Assembly (NCBI GenBank): GCA_023135025.1
Contig: JAGLTY010000036.1
Coordinates: 1-10,888, forward strand
Direction of reading: 5' to 3'
Length of the DNA: 10,888 nt
Source of the DNA: Bacteroidales bacterium
Lineage (GTDB): Bacteria; Bacteroidota; Bacteroidia; Bacteroidales; GCA-2748055
Shown: in pieces, positions 1 to 6,691 of the stretch
Numbering within the stretch: position 1 is the stretch's first letter
How the letters are laid out: the number at the start of each line of letters is the position of its first letter
Notes under the pieces: generated by a model
Told to the model about the DNA's origin: nothing
Database searches by the model: none
Seen by the model: only the letters and a program-made list of their open reading frames with translations
Program-made: the position numbers and the translations under genes

Positions 1-1
1 G

Positions 2-862
2 CTTGTGATGGAAGGTGGTTCAGGATCGAAGAGGTTCAATGAAATACTCTCCATCTGTCGGCCAGACCTCCTGGTGCTGGATGATTCGTGGAATCTTCCG
101 GATCCTGAAGAGAGCAGTCTCCTCTCCAACCTGGAGCTCCTCTGGGTAGATGGTAACATTCCTGCATTGGCAAAACTGGCCCGGTGCTGCGGGAACCTGG
201 AATCACTGATCATTGCCGACTGGCAGCCGGAGCCGGGAGAGTTGCTTCCGCTCTCAGGATTAAAAAAGCTACAGAGCCTCACCATCGCAGAATCTGATCT
301 GACCTCCCTTTCGGGGATCGAATTCCCCAAATCGCTCCGCAACCTTCATATGGTCAGTTGCGATACCCTCTCAGATATCAGTAAACTTGGCGATTTCCAA
401 GAGCTGAATCGGTTGGGTCTGACACTCTGCAACGAGGTGAAGGATGTTGATATATTGCAAGAGATGAACTCCCTTCAATGGTTATCCTTTCCTGCAAATA
501 TATCCCACCAGGAGTTCAGGGAGGTGACAGGCCGGTTAACACAACTGGAAGTGGTGGAGTTGATTGGCTGTACGGAAATTATGAACCTTGCTCCCCTGCA
601 AGCGCTGCCTTACCTCAAGGCCCTTGTGCTTCAGCTTGAACAAGAACAACTAACCAAGCTTGATTCCCTGGAACGGCTTAAGCTTCTTATACTAACAGAT
701 GAAGTGTTTACGGATAATCCTGAATGGATCAAGGAGTTACGTTCATCACTTCCTAATAGTACAATTGTACCCGGAAGCGGGTTGTGCCTGGGGTCCGGCT
801 GGCTGCTGTTGCTGCTTCCTTTTATCCTCATCTTTCGGTATTTTTTCCGGCGTAAAAAATAA
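2..862 (+). CDS. Leucine-rich-repeat protein with C-terminal Cys/TM/basic tail (5' end missing)
   Basis: The reading frame is open to the left edge, so the true start and any signal peptide lie outside the window; a GTG-ATG at 5-10 is available but need not be the start. Numbering the codon at 5 as residue 1, residues ~38-245 are irregular leucine-rich repeats of about 22 residues (for example LSGLKKLQSLTIAESDL and LTQLEVVELIGCTEIMNL), a fold that normally binds proteins or other ligands. The C-terminus is distinctive: a Gly/Ser-rich stretch with Cys261, a hydrophobic helix (~266-277) and a terminal R-x3-RRKK cluster, so the protein should be membrane-anchored with the repeats outside the cytoplasm. 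The stop codon is 4 bases from the likely start of an intramembrane protease gene, suggesting one operon. The ligand and role of the repeats are unknown. Confidence 0.8.
   Translation, partial: LVMEGGSGSKRFNEILSICRPDLLVLDDSWNLPDPEESSLLSNLELLWVDGNIPALAKLARCCGNLESLIIADWQPEPGELLPLSGLKKLQSLTIAESDLTSLSGIEFPKSLRNLHMVSCDTLSDISKLGDFQELNRLGLTLCNEVKDVDILQEMNSLQWLSFPANISHQEFREVTGRLTQLEVVELIGCTEIMNLAPLQALPYLKALVLQLEQEQLTKLDSLERLKLLILTDEVFTDNPEWIKELRSSLPNSTIVPGSGLCLGSGWLLLLLPFILIFRYFFRRKK
770..859 (+). other. Putative C-terminal sorting signal (Cys + hydrophobic helix + basic cluster)
   Basis: This segment encodes residues 256-285 of the LRR protein: PGSGLCLGSG, then W and five leucines continuing to IF, then RYFFRRKK. 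The three parts (short Gly/Ser motif with one Cys, membrane helix, positively charged end) match the general design of prokaryotic C-terminal sorting signals, most closely those with an invariant Cys such as MYXO-CTERM. It is not a textbook match to a named family, and a plain C-terminal membrane anchor remains possible. The adjacent CPBP protease gene is the main reason to favour a processed signal. Confidence 0.5.
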
Positions 863-866
863 ACCA

Positions 867-1535
867 GTGCCGGGAACCACCCAGACCATCTCATCAAGAA
901 TCAGGCAACACCCCGGCCGAATAAGGAATGTGGCACTATCTGTGGCGGGAATCCTCCTGTTTGCTGTGTTTATACACCAACCCTTTCCGCTATTTTTACC
1001 GGCCATCGGGGGACTTGCAGTCACTGCACTGGTGATTGGATTTTCCACCAGGCATATGACCATCCGGGAAGCTTTTGGCATCGGCCGCCTGAATCGCAGG
1101 ATTCTCCTCTACACCCTTCCTGCTGTTTTACTGGGAGTGCTCCTTGGCATATTTACTCGCAATCGGTTTGAGCTGACTCTGATCCCTGCAGGTTTCGCCG
1201 GGGTAGTTTTTGTGGCCCCGCTGATAGGTGCATTTGAAGAGGTTGTATTCAGGGGGTATATACAGGGTCAACTGCGACCCGTGGGAATGATCTTCTCCAT
1301 AGTATCTGCTTCCTCGGTACATACCTGTTACAAACTGCTGGTGATCCTGACCCTTGCCATTCCCCTTCAATTTGATTTTTTCTTCCTGATTTTCTGGACC
1401 TTTGTGGGGGGACTCCTCTTTGGAACCCTGCGGGAACTGTCCGGCAGCGCAATTCCCCCGATAATTGCACATGCGGTGTTTGATATTGTGTTGTACGGTG
1501 GACTGGCCACAGCACCTGTTTGGGTATGGAGTTAG
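867..1535 (+). CDS. CPBP-family intramembrane glutamic protease (CAAX-protease-like)
   Basis: A multi-spanning membrane protein of 222 residues with the three CPBP motifs: EEVVFR (Glu124, Glu125, Arg129), a His in the second motif (SSVHTCYK, His152) and HAVFD (His202, Asp206). In this family the glutamates and histidines form the active site within the membrane. Members include eukaryotic CAAX prenyl protease Rce1 and bacterial myxosortases that cleave C-terminal sorting signals. The chosen GTG start at 867 follows the LRR stop codon after 4 bases and leaves a basic N-terminus before the first helix (~22-36). The frame stays open upstream, but that part overlaps the LRR gene and encodes unnatural sequence including a CCCC run. 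A second GTG at 930 is possible but would cut off the basic N-terminus. The neighbouring LRR tail is the obvious candidate substrate; that pairing is inference. Confidence 0.85.
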   Translation: MPGTTQTISSRIRQHPGRIRNVALSVAGILLFAVFIHQPFPLFLPAIGGLAVTALVIGFSTRHMTIREAFGIGRLNRRILLYTLPAVLLGVLLGIFTRNRFELTLIPAGFAGVVFVAPLIGAFEEVVFRGYIQGQLRPVGMIFSIVSASSVHTCYKLLVILTLAIPLQFDFFFLIFWTFVGGLLFGTLRELSGSAIPPIIAHAVFDIVLYGGLATAPVWVWS

Positions 1536-1551
1536 TTTGTATATTTATATC

Positions 1552-2577
1552 ATGAGAAATATACTTCACATCATAGTAAGCGTGGTCCTTACAGGAGTGC
1601 TGGGCTGCAGCCAGAAACCAGAACAGGTCATCATGACTGTTAACGGCCCTATCCCCGCTTTGGAAATGGGTATTACCCTGACCCATGAACATGTGCTGGT
1701 AGACTTTATCGGGGCCGATAGTACCGGGTACCATCGATGGGACAAACAGGAGGTGGTAAAAAAGGTATTGCCCTACCTTGCTGAAATTCAAGAACACCAG
1801 GTATCGACCCTGGTGGAATGTACCCCGGCTTACCTGGGCCGGGACCCCTGGATTTTAAAAGCACTCTCCAGAGAGACCGGAATGCACCTTGTCACTAACA
1901 CCGGATATTACGGCGCACATAATAACCGGTTCATCCCAGCAACACTCTTTGAGCTGACTGCAGCAGAGCTGTCCGATATCTGGGTGGATGAATTTGAAAA
2001 CGGGATCGAGGGGAGCGGTGTCAAACCGGGATTTATCAAGATTGCTGTTGACGGGGATGATACTCTTTCAAAGGAGCATCTCAAAATTATTACAGCAGCT
2101 GCCCTTACACATCAACAAACAGGATTGGTCATCGCTTCACATACCGGACCCGATGCCCCGGCATTTGAGCAGATCTCGGTACTTCAATCCCATGGTATAG
2201 ATCCTTCCTGTTTTATTTGGGTACATGCCCAACAGGGAACCCTGGAGGGGAACATCAAAGCAGCAGAGATGGGTACCTGGATCTCCCTGGATAATGTAAG
2301 CCTGGACCGGGAAGCGGGGAGTGTGTATGATGTGGCCTGGTATGCAGAGAGGATCCATCAAATGAAGGAGGCAGGGTTGCTGAATCGGATACTGCTCTCA
2401 CACGATGCGGGATGGTATAAACCGGAAGAGGAGAATGGGGGAACTTTCAGGGGATTCAGCGGAATTTTCACTGCCCTGATCCCAGCACTTACGAATCAGG
2501 GATTTTCCCGGGAAGACATTAATCAATTACTGGAGGTAAATCCGCATAATGCGTTCATTCTAAGAAATCAGAATTGA
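1552..2577 (+). CDS. Phosphotriesterase-family metal-dependent hydrolase, predicted lipoprotein
   Basis: A 341-residue amidohydrolase-superfamily protein of the phosphotriesterase family. All expected binuclear metal ligands are visible: the HxH of THEHVLVD (His45, His47), the Lys that is normally carboxylated (GFIKIAVD, Lys163), His197 (ASHTG), His225 (WVHAQQG) and Asp285 (LLSHDAGW). It should therefore be a catalytically competent hydrolase of esters, lactones or phosphotriesters; the natural substrate cannot be read from sequence. The ATG at 1552 was chosen because it gives a short lipoprotein signal peptide ending in VLGC (Cys19); the frame extends further upstream but without any reason to use it. 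Most family members are cytoplasmic, so predicted export and lipid anchoring is a departure. It begins 16 bases after the protease stop and probably shares its transcript. Confidence 0.88.
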   Translation: MRNILHIIVSVVLTGVLGCSQKPEQVIMTVNGPIPALEMGITLTHEHVLVDFIGADSTGYHRWDKQEVVKKVLPYLAEIQEHQVSTLVECTPAYLGRDPWILKALSRETGMHLVTNTGYYGAHNNRFIPATLFELTAAELSDIWVDEFENGIEGSGVKPGFIKIAVDGDDTLSKEHLKIITAAALTHQQTGLVIASHTGPDAPAFEQISVLQSHGIDPSCFIWVHAQQGTLEGNIKAAEMGTWISLDNVSLDREAGSVYDVAWYAERIHQMKEAGLLNRILLSHDAGWYKPEEENGGTFRGFSGIFTALIPALTNQGFSREDINQLLEVNPHNAFILRNQN

Positions 2578-3222
2578 TCAGAATTCTTCGAGTCCGGTAA
2601 GAGAAACACAATAGATCACACTCTCTATTTCGTCACTCAGGTTCACATTGTTGACGATGATATCATCGGTGACCTTCAGAATCACCGGAGCAAAATTAAC
2701 GATCCCGTCAATACCATATTTCACAAGTTGATCACACACGTTCTGGGCGACCATATCCGGAACAGCGATAATAGCTGTACGCACTTCAAATCGATCTATG
2801 ATCTCTTTCATCCGTTCCATGGTATAGACCGGAATATCCGATCGGATACGCTGTTTGGAAGGGTCAATATCAAAAGTGGCCACAATATTAATCTGACGCT
2901 GTATAAAGTTGTTGTAATTGGCCAGTGAGGAACCAATATTTCCTCTGCCCACCACGATGATATTATGGTTACCGTTGTTGTGGAAAATGGTTTCCATCTC
3001 CCCGATCAGTTTATCCACACGATACCCCCCACGCTGGTTTCCTTTGATGTGGTATTCGGAAAAGTCTTTTCGTACCTGTTCAGCTGAAACTCCGGTCTCA
3101 CTACCCAGAGTATAAGAATAGACCCTTTTTACACCCAGGGCCTGCAGGCGCAACAGGCTTCCCCGGTACAAAAGAATTCTTCTCAGGCTTCTTTTCAGGG
3201 GACATTTTGTGTTTATTTTCAC
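2578..3222 (-). CDS. rex: Redox-sensing transcriptional repressor Rex
   Basis: Rex is a homodimeric DNA-binding repressor released from its operators when NADH binds, so it reads the NADH/NAD+ ratio. From the GTG at 3222 the protein has 214 residues, the usual Rex length. An N-terminal winged-helix region (about 8-75) includes the recognition segment VSAEQVRKDFSEY and the wing RGGYRVDKLI. A Rossmann domain follows with GRGNIG (92-97) and the acidic residue after strand 2 (ATFDIDP, Asp118) that favours NAD(H) over NADP(H). The C-terminal helix expected for the domain-swapped dimer is present. The frame extends to a TTG at 3282, but those 20 extra residues are AT-rich, Ile/Phe-rich and not Rex-like. 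A Rex-type palindrome overlaps the GTG start, implying autoregulation. The gene is divergent from the hydrogenase operon, its likely target. Confidence 0.9.
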   Translation of the reverse strand: MKINTKCPLKRSLRRILLYRGSLLRLQALGVKRVYSYTLGSETGVSAEQVRKDFSEYHIKGNQRGGYRVDKLIGEMETIFHNNGNHNIIVVGRGNIGSSLANYNNFIQRQINIVATFDIDPSKQRIRSDIPVYTMERMKEIIDRFEVRTAIIAVPDMVAQNVCDQLVKYGIDGIVNFAPVILKVTDDIIVNNVNLSDEIESVIYCVSLTGLEEF

Positions 3223-3224
3223 AA
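3207..3224 (-). promoter_or_regulatory. Rex operator-like palindrome overlapping rex start
   Basis: The + strand reads TTGTGTTTATTTTCACAA. Compared with the described Rex operator pattern TTGTGAA-N4-TTCACAA, one half-site is perfect and the other has 5 of 7 matches. It covers the preferred GTG start of rex, so Rex bound here would interfere with its own expression. If rex actually starts at the TTG at 3282, the site lies inside the coding sequence. Confidence 0.65.
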
Positions 3225-3320
3225 TAAAAAATATTTCACTGTTTATTTCAACACAAGTTGCAATAATTTTTTCAAATTTCAAACCATTCTATTTGTTTGC
3301 TATTCAGGTTTTTATATTTA

Positions 3321-3338
3321 TTGTTATGAATTTCACAA
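3321..3338 (+). promoter_or_regulatory. Rex operator-like palindrome in the rex/hydrogenase divergent region
   Basis: The sequence is TTGTTATGAATTTCACAA. The right half-site (TTCACAA) matches the Rex pattern perfectly and the left (TTGTTAT) has 5 of 7 matches. It lies between the divergent rex and hydrogenase genes, about 90 bases upstream of the first hydrogenase-operon start, where it could control either promoter. Confidence 0.7.
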
Positions 3339-3359
3339 CGTTTTGGCCAGGGCCTAGGC

Positions 3360-3390
3360 TTGACTTATGTTAGGTGTGCCTCTATTTTTA
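3360..3390 (+). promoter_or_regulatory. Candidate promoter of the hydrogenase operon
   Basis: TTGACT at 3360-3365 is followed after 17 bases by TATTTTTA at 3383-3390, which resembles both a sigma70 -10 box and the Bacteroidota -7 element TAnnTTTG (last base differs). Transcription would start near 3396, inside the weaker Rex-like site and only about 15 bases before the start codon. The region is AT-rich, so a chance match is possible. Confidence 0.35.
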
Positions 3391-3408
3391 TAGTTATATT
3401 TTTCACAT
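3391..3408 (+). promoter_or_regulatory. Weaker Rex-like site next to the hydrogenase operon start
   Basis: TAGTTATATTTTTCACAT keeps the layout of the site at 3321: the right half matches 6 of 7 positions and the left 4 of 7. It begins exactly 70 bases downstream of that site and ends 3 bases before the start codon of the first operon gene, overlapping the region where transcription would start. It could be a secondary operator, or a chance match in AT-rich DNA. Confidence 0.4.
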
Positions 3409-3411
3409 CTA

Positions 3412-4407
3412 ATGAACAGGATCGCTATCCCTAGGCATGAATGGGATGAGAGGCTGAATCAACTTCTATCATCTTTCGATCTTTTTGCCCCTGTGGAAAA
3501 TGATTTCAGTTGCGACTATGTCAAGCTGGACGCAGAGACAATTCCTGAAATCACTTACAACAAACCCAAACCGGTCACTCCCCTGAAAACATTCTTTCTC
3601 CCTGTCAAGGAGAATGTGACAGCCGGATCCAATGGCAACAACCCGGTTGTCATCATCGGTGCGCCCAACTGTGATGTGATGGCCCTGGCATTCCTGGACC
3701 AGATATACCTGGACAATGAGTATGATGATCCTGCCTATGGCGCGCGCCGGGATCGTACCACCATTATCTCATTCGATTGCCTGAGTATCCAGGAGCACTG
3801 CCACTGCACCACTTATAGTATTGAACCTGTCGGAAATAAGCACTCGGATATCTCCCTGGCACTGGTTGATGACCAGGTGATCCTCTCTCTCTTCACCAAA
3901 AAGGGAGAGACATTTTTGGAGCAGATGGGAGTGGTTGTGGCCAATACACCTGAAGAGACCGTTCTCCGGACCCTTCAGAACAAGCAGAAGGAGGTGAAGG
4001 AACTGCTATCCAAACAAAATAACAGTATACCGGGATATGAAGAGACCGGGCAACTTGTGGAGGCATCCGGGGATGAGATCTGGAAAAAGTACGCATCAGA
4101 CTGTGTGTCATGCGGAGCCTGCAGTGCCATCTGTCCCTCCTGTTCCTGTTTTCTGTTGATCGACAGGCCCGGATTTGAAAAAATACGACAGCTGGACACG
4201 TGTCAGTACCCTGGTTTTGAACGTGTGGCCGGGGGTGAGGATGCGCTTGGTCCACTATCCGAAAGATTCAGGAACCGCTACATGTGCAAATATGTTTGGA
4301 AGCCCCAGAAATACGAATTGAAAGCGTGCACCGGTTGCGGTCGCTGTATAGAGAGCTGTATTGGCCAGATCAATAAGAATGAATTATTCATGGAGTTGTC
4401 AAACTAA
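3412..4407 (+). CDS. Sulfhydrogenase beta-subunit / AsrA-like iron-sulfur protein
   Basis: This 331-residue protein belongs to the 4Fe-4S dicluster family that includes the beta subunit of archaeal sulfhydrogenase and anaerobic sulfite reductase subunit A, which pass electrons between a flavoprotein partner and a catalytic unit. Two ferredoxin-type motifs are intact: Cys231/234/237/241 (CVSCGACSAIC) and Cys306/309/312/316 (CTGCGRCIESC). A separate group, Cys123, Cys130 and Cys132 (CLSIQEHCHC), may bind a further cluster. There is no signal peptide or membrane helix, so it should lie on the cytoplasmic side of the complex. It is the first gene of the operon; the ATG at 3412 has no Shine-Dalgarno sequence, which is normal in Bacteroidota. 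The next gene, 6 bases on, is its usual flavoprotein partner. Here the pair precedes a membrane-bound hydrogenase instead of the soluble hydrogenase or sulfite reductase of the known systems. Confidence 0.85.
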   Translation: MNRIAIPRHEWDERLNQLLSSFDLFAPVENDFSCDYVKLDAETIPEITYNKPKPVTPLKTFFLPVKENVTAGSNGNNPVVIIGAPNCDVMALAFLDQIYLDNEYDDPAYGARRDRTTIISFDCLSIQEHCHCTTYSIEPVGNKHSDISLALVDDQVILSLFTKKGETFLEQMGVVVANTPEETVLRTLQNKQKEVKELLSKQNNSIPGYEETGQLVEASGDEIWKKYASDCVSCGACSAICPSCSCFLLIDRPGFEKIRQLDTCQYPGFERVAGGEDALGPLSERFRNRYMCKYVWKPQKYELKACTGCGRCIESCIGQINKNELFMELSN

Positions 4408-4413
4408 CCAGCC

Positions 4414-5238
4414 ATGGGAAAGAATGGAAATCTATACAAACCCCTGAAGTGTGAACTAATCAAAGTAATCGACGAATCACCCCTGATCAAAACATTTGTC
4501 CTGGTACCCCAACAGGATTTTTCATTTGCAACCGGCCAATTCATAGAGGTCACCGTTGATGGCCTTGGTGAGGCTCCTTTTACCCCCTCCTCCTCTCCTC
4601 TTCAAACAGATCAGCTTGAGGTCACAGTGATGAAAACCGGATATGTGACCGACCATATGCACACCATGCAGCCGGGTGAATTAATGGGGATCAGGGGACC
4701 ATTCGGACGCGGCTACCCCTTGGAGAAGTTCTATAACAAAGAGGTGTTGATCCTGGGTGGTGGCTGCGGGTTTGCCCCCATCCGTTCACTTCTTTATAAC
4801 CTGATTGCCATCTCCGACAAACTCAGGAAAGTGACACTCTGTTACGGTTCTAAAACGCCTGAAGACTGTGTCTACAAACCATATATCCAGGAATTACGTG
4901 ATACACCCAAATTCGAAGTACTTCGAAGTGTGGACCAGGCGGACGAAAACTGGACCGAGCGGGTGGGTGTGGTTACGGTATTGCTGGATGATGTGCGAAT
5001 GGATATCAAAAATTCTGTAGCGGTGGTCTGCGGCCCTCCTATTATGATGAAATTCGGAACCATGAAGCTGCTGGAGATGGGCTATTCTGAACATGATATA
5101 TACCTCTCCATGGAGAAGAATATGTCCTGCGGCCTTGGTAAATGCGGACACTGTATGATGGGCAAGTACCTGGTATGTAAAGACGGTCCGGTCTTTACCT
5201 ATGATGAAATCAAAGATCAACCTCATATCTGGAACTGA
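4414..5238 (+). CDS. Sulfhydrogenase gamma-subunit / AsrB-like FAD/NAD(P)-binding oxidoreductase
   Basis: A 274-residue cytoplasmic flavoprotein of the ferredoxin-reductase superfamily, of the type found as sulfhydrogenase gamma subunit, AsrB and PyrK-like proteins. An N-terminal beta-barrel FAD domain (~10-105) carries GEAPFTPSS at 52-60, the position of the FAD-contact motif in this subfamily. The NAD(P)-binding domain has GGGCGFAPIRS (115-125) and CGPP (206-209). The C-terminal motif with Cys239, Cys244, Cys247 and Cys255 (CGLGKCGHCMMGKYLVC) is the expected 2Fe-2S site. It should exchange hydride with NAD(P)H and pass single electrons to the preceding Fe-S protein. Sequence alone does not settle NADH versus NADPH, though the predicted Rex control suggests NADH. 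The gene is followed after one base by the ferredoxin gene. Confidence 0.88.
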   Translation: MGKNGNLYKPLKCELIKVIDESPLIKTFVLVPQQDFSFATGQFIEVTVDGLGEAPFTPSSSPLQTDQLEVTVMKTGYVTDHMHTMQPGELMGIRGPFGRGYPLEKFYNKEVLILGGGCGFAPIRSLLYNLIAISDKLRKVTLCYGSKTPEDCVYKPYIQELRDTPKFEVLRSVDQADENWTERVGVVTVLLDDVRMDIKNSVAVVCGPPIMMKFGTMKLLEMGYSEHDIYLSMEKNMSCGLGKCGHCMMGKYLVCKDGPVFTYDEIKDQPHIWN

Positions 5239-5239
5239 C

Positions 5240-5737
5240 ATGGCACAAAAGATCCTGATCGATCTGGAAAAACTGAGAAACCCCCGGGGAGAAAGCTGTG
5301 ATGAATCACCGCCGGAAGGACTTTGGGAACCTTCAGTGGGAAGCAATGGGTTGAAAAGTATTCGCGAACTGGCCGTATTTCAATTTACCTGCAGGAAGTG
5401 TGCAGATGCACCCTGTATTGAAGTCTGTCCCGCCGACGCACTGGAGAAAGATGACCAGGGGATTGTTTCCCGGTCCACCAATCTTTGCATCTCCTGTAAA
5501 TCATGTGTGGTAATCTGTCCATTCGGTACCATGATGACCGATTTTTTCGAATATCACCGGAACAAGGAGAACTACTATGACCTTTCGGATGAAAAGGAGC
5601 TGGAGCAATGGATCAGGGACTCACCCGAAGGAGCTGTAACCAGGGTCGATATGGAAGAGGATCCGGAACAGCACATTTATAAGCTGAATGAACATATCCT
5701 GGTGCGGGAACGCATGTGGAAAACTGATCAATTGTAA
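5240..5737 (+). CDS. HycB/CooF-like ferredoxin subunit with two [4Fe-4S] clusters
   Basis: The 165-residue protein carries two complete [4Fe-4S] motifs: Cys51/54/59/63 (CRKCADAPCIEVCP) and Cys83/86/89/93 (CISCKSCVVICPFG). The wording of these motifs, particularly C-x2-C-x4-C-x3-C followed by CKSCVV-CPFG, is that of the HycB/CooF electron-transfer subunits rather than of NuoI. Those relatives usually carry four cluster motifs; here the first is replaced by EKLRNPRGESC and the last (after ~residue 120) has no cysteines. It most likely relays electrons from the flavoprotein module to the hydrogenase small subunit on the cytoplasmic face. The ATG at 5240 is chosen because it follows the previous stop codon after one base; the upstream part of the frame overlaps the flavoprotein gene. 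Confidence 0.85.
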   Translation: MAQKILIDLEKLRNPRGESCDESPPEGLWEPSVGSNGLKSIRELAVFQFTCRKCADAPCIEVCPADALEKDDQGIVSRSTNLCISCKSCVVICPFGTMMTDFFEYHRNKENYYDLSDEKELEQWIRDSPEGAVTRVDMEEDPEQHIYKLNEHILVRERMWKTDQL

Positions 5738-5747
5738 ATATAGATCT

Positions 5748-6680
5748 ATGGGAACGAACCTCTTCTATTTCCTTGTATACCCCGGTTTTCTGTTTATGGC
5801 TGTGATCGGAGGACTACTCTCCTGGTTTGACCGGAAGATCACAGCCAGGGTGCAGTTTCGCAAAGGCCCCCCCCTCCTGCAGCCCTTTTATGATTTTTTC
5901 AAACTCCTGCTTGTAAAAGAGACCATCTTACCCGCCAGGGGGGCCAAGGGGCTCTTCCTGGCAGCTCCCGTATTCTCAGTTTTTGGTGCGACCATGGCCG
6001 GAGTTTTTATCCTTCTGCCACTTTTAAATATCACCTCTGGATTTCATGGTGACCTGATCGTCATTTTTTACCTGTTAACCATCCCTTCACTAACCTATGT
6101 GATTGGAGCCCTCTCATCAGGAAATCCACTGGCTGCTGTGGGAGCATCCCGGGAGATGAAACTGATCCTGAGTTATGAATTCACCTTCCTTCTGGTATTG
6201 GTTGGGGTCATCATTAAATCCGGACAGAGCATAGACCTGTACCAGATCATCCATACTCAGCAAACCGGAGTCCCGTTTATAGGAAGTGTCTCCGGCGTAT
6301 TGCTCTTTATTGTGGCTATTTTCTGCCTGCAGGCAAAACTGGCTCTTGTCCCGTTTGATATGCCTGAAGCAGAAACTGAGATTTCGGGCGGCATTTTCAT
6401 CGAGTACTCCGGTACTCCTTATGCCATGATCAAGCTATCCAAATATATACTTCTCTTTATCCTTCCGGCATTTATTATGGCCATTCTGATGAATGGAACA
6501 AAACTGGAAGGGATAAATATTCTCTGGGCTGTGCTCAAGCTTGTTGCTGTGGTGCTGCTGCTTACACTCATACGAAACACCAATCCAAGAGTAAAGATCA
6601 AGCAGGCCATACGCTTTTTCTTTGTCTGGATAAACCTGCTGGCAATTATCGCTATTGTACTGGCAATCTTTGGCTTATAA
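5748..6680 (+). CDS. Group 4 hydrogenase membrane subunit, NuoH/HycD/EchB-like
   Basis: A 310-residue membrane protein with about eight hydrophobic helices, the subunit that anchors the hydrogenase core in the membrane and links it to the ion-translocating arm. Family signatures are RKITARVQFRKGPP (29-42), ASREMKLILSYE (133-144) and PFDMPEAETEISGG (202-215) followed by EYSG (219-222). The charged residues in these loops and helices form the start of the proton path in complex I. The ATG at 5748 lies 10 bases after the previous stop and gives the normal N-terminus (first helix then the RK loop); upstream codons in the frame overlap the ferredoxin gene. Order and spacing with the NuoB-, NuoC- and NuoD-like genes that follow mark one complex. 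Confidence 0.92.
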   Translation: MGTNLFYFLVYPGFLFMAVIGGLLSWFDRKITARVQFRKGPPLLQPFYDFFKLLLVKETILPARGAKGLFLAAPVFSVFGATMAGVFILLPLLNITSGFHGDLIVIFYLLTIPSLTYVIGALSSGNPLAAVGASREMKLILSYEFTFLLVLVGVIIKSGQSIDLYQIIHTQQTGVPFIGSVSGVLLFIVAIFCLQAKLALVPFDMPEAETEISGGIFIEYSGTPYAMIKLSKYILLFILPAFIMAILMNGTKLEGINILWAVLKLVAVVLLLTLIRNTNPRVKIKQAIRFFFVWINLLAIIAIVLAIFGL

Positions 6681-6691
6681 ATATTTAGATC

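Noticed and set aside
699..866. Upstream extension of the protease frame inside the LRR gene
   Set aside because: It overlaps the LRR coding sequence in another frame and encodes an unnatural CCCC-containing segment, produced by the frame-shifted reading of the poly-Leu tail; the start at 867 is more reasonable.
1249..1797. Open frame on the - strand opposite the protease and phosphotriesterase genes (182 codons)
   Set aside because: It is antisense to two genes with clear family motifs, and its translation has no domain features.
2570..2587. Small hairpin AGAATT-6 nt-AATTCT at the convergent gene ends, a possible bidirectional terminator
   Set aside because: The stem is only 6 bp and AT-rich, has no strong U-tract and lies within coding DNA of both genes.
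3352..3436. CCTAGGC occurring twice (3353-3359 and 3430-3436), the first within the palindrome GCCTAGGC
   Set aside because: Short and without a known partner regulator; the second copy is inside coding sequence. Probably chance.
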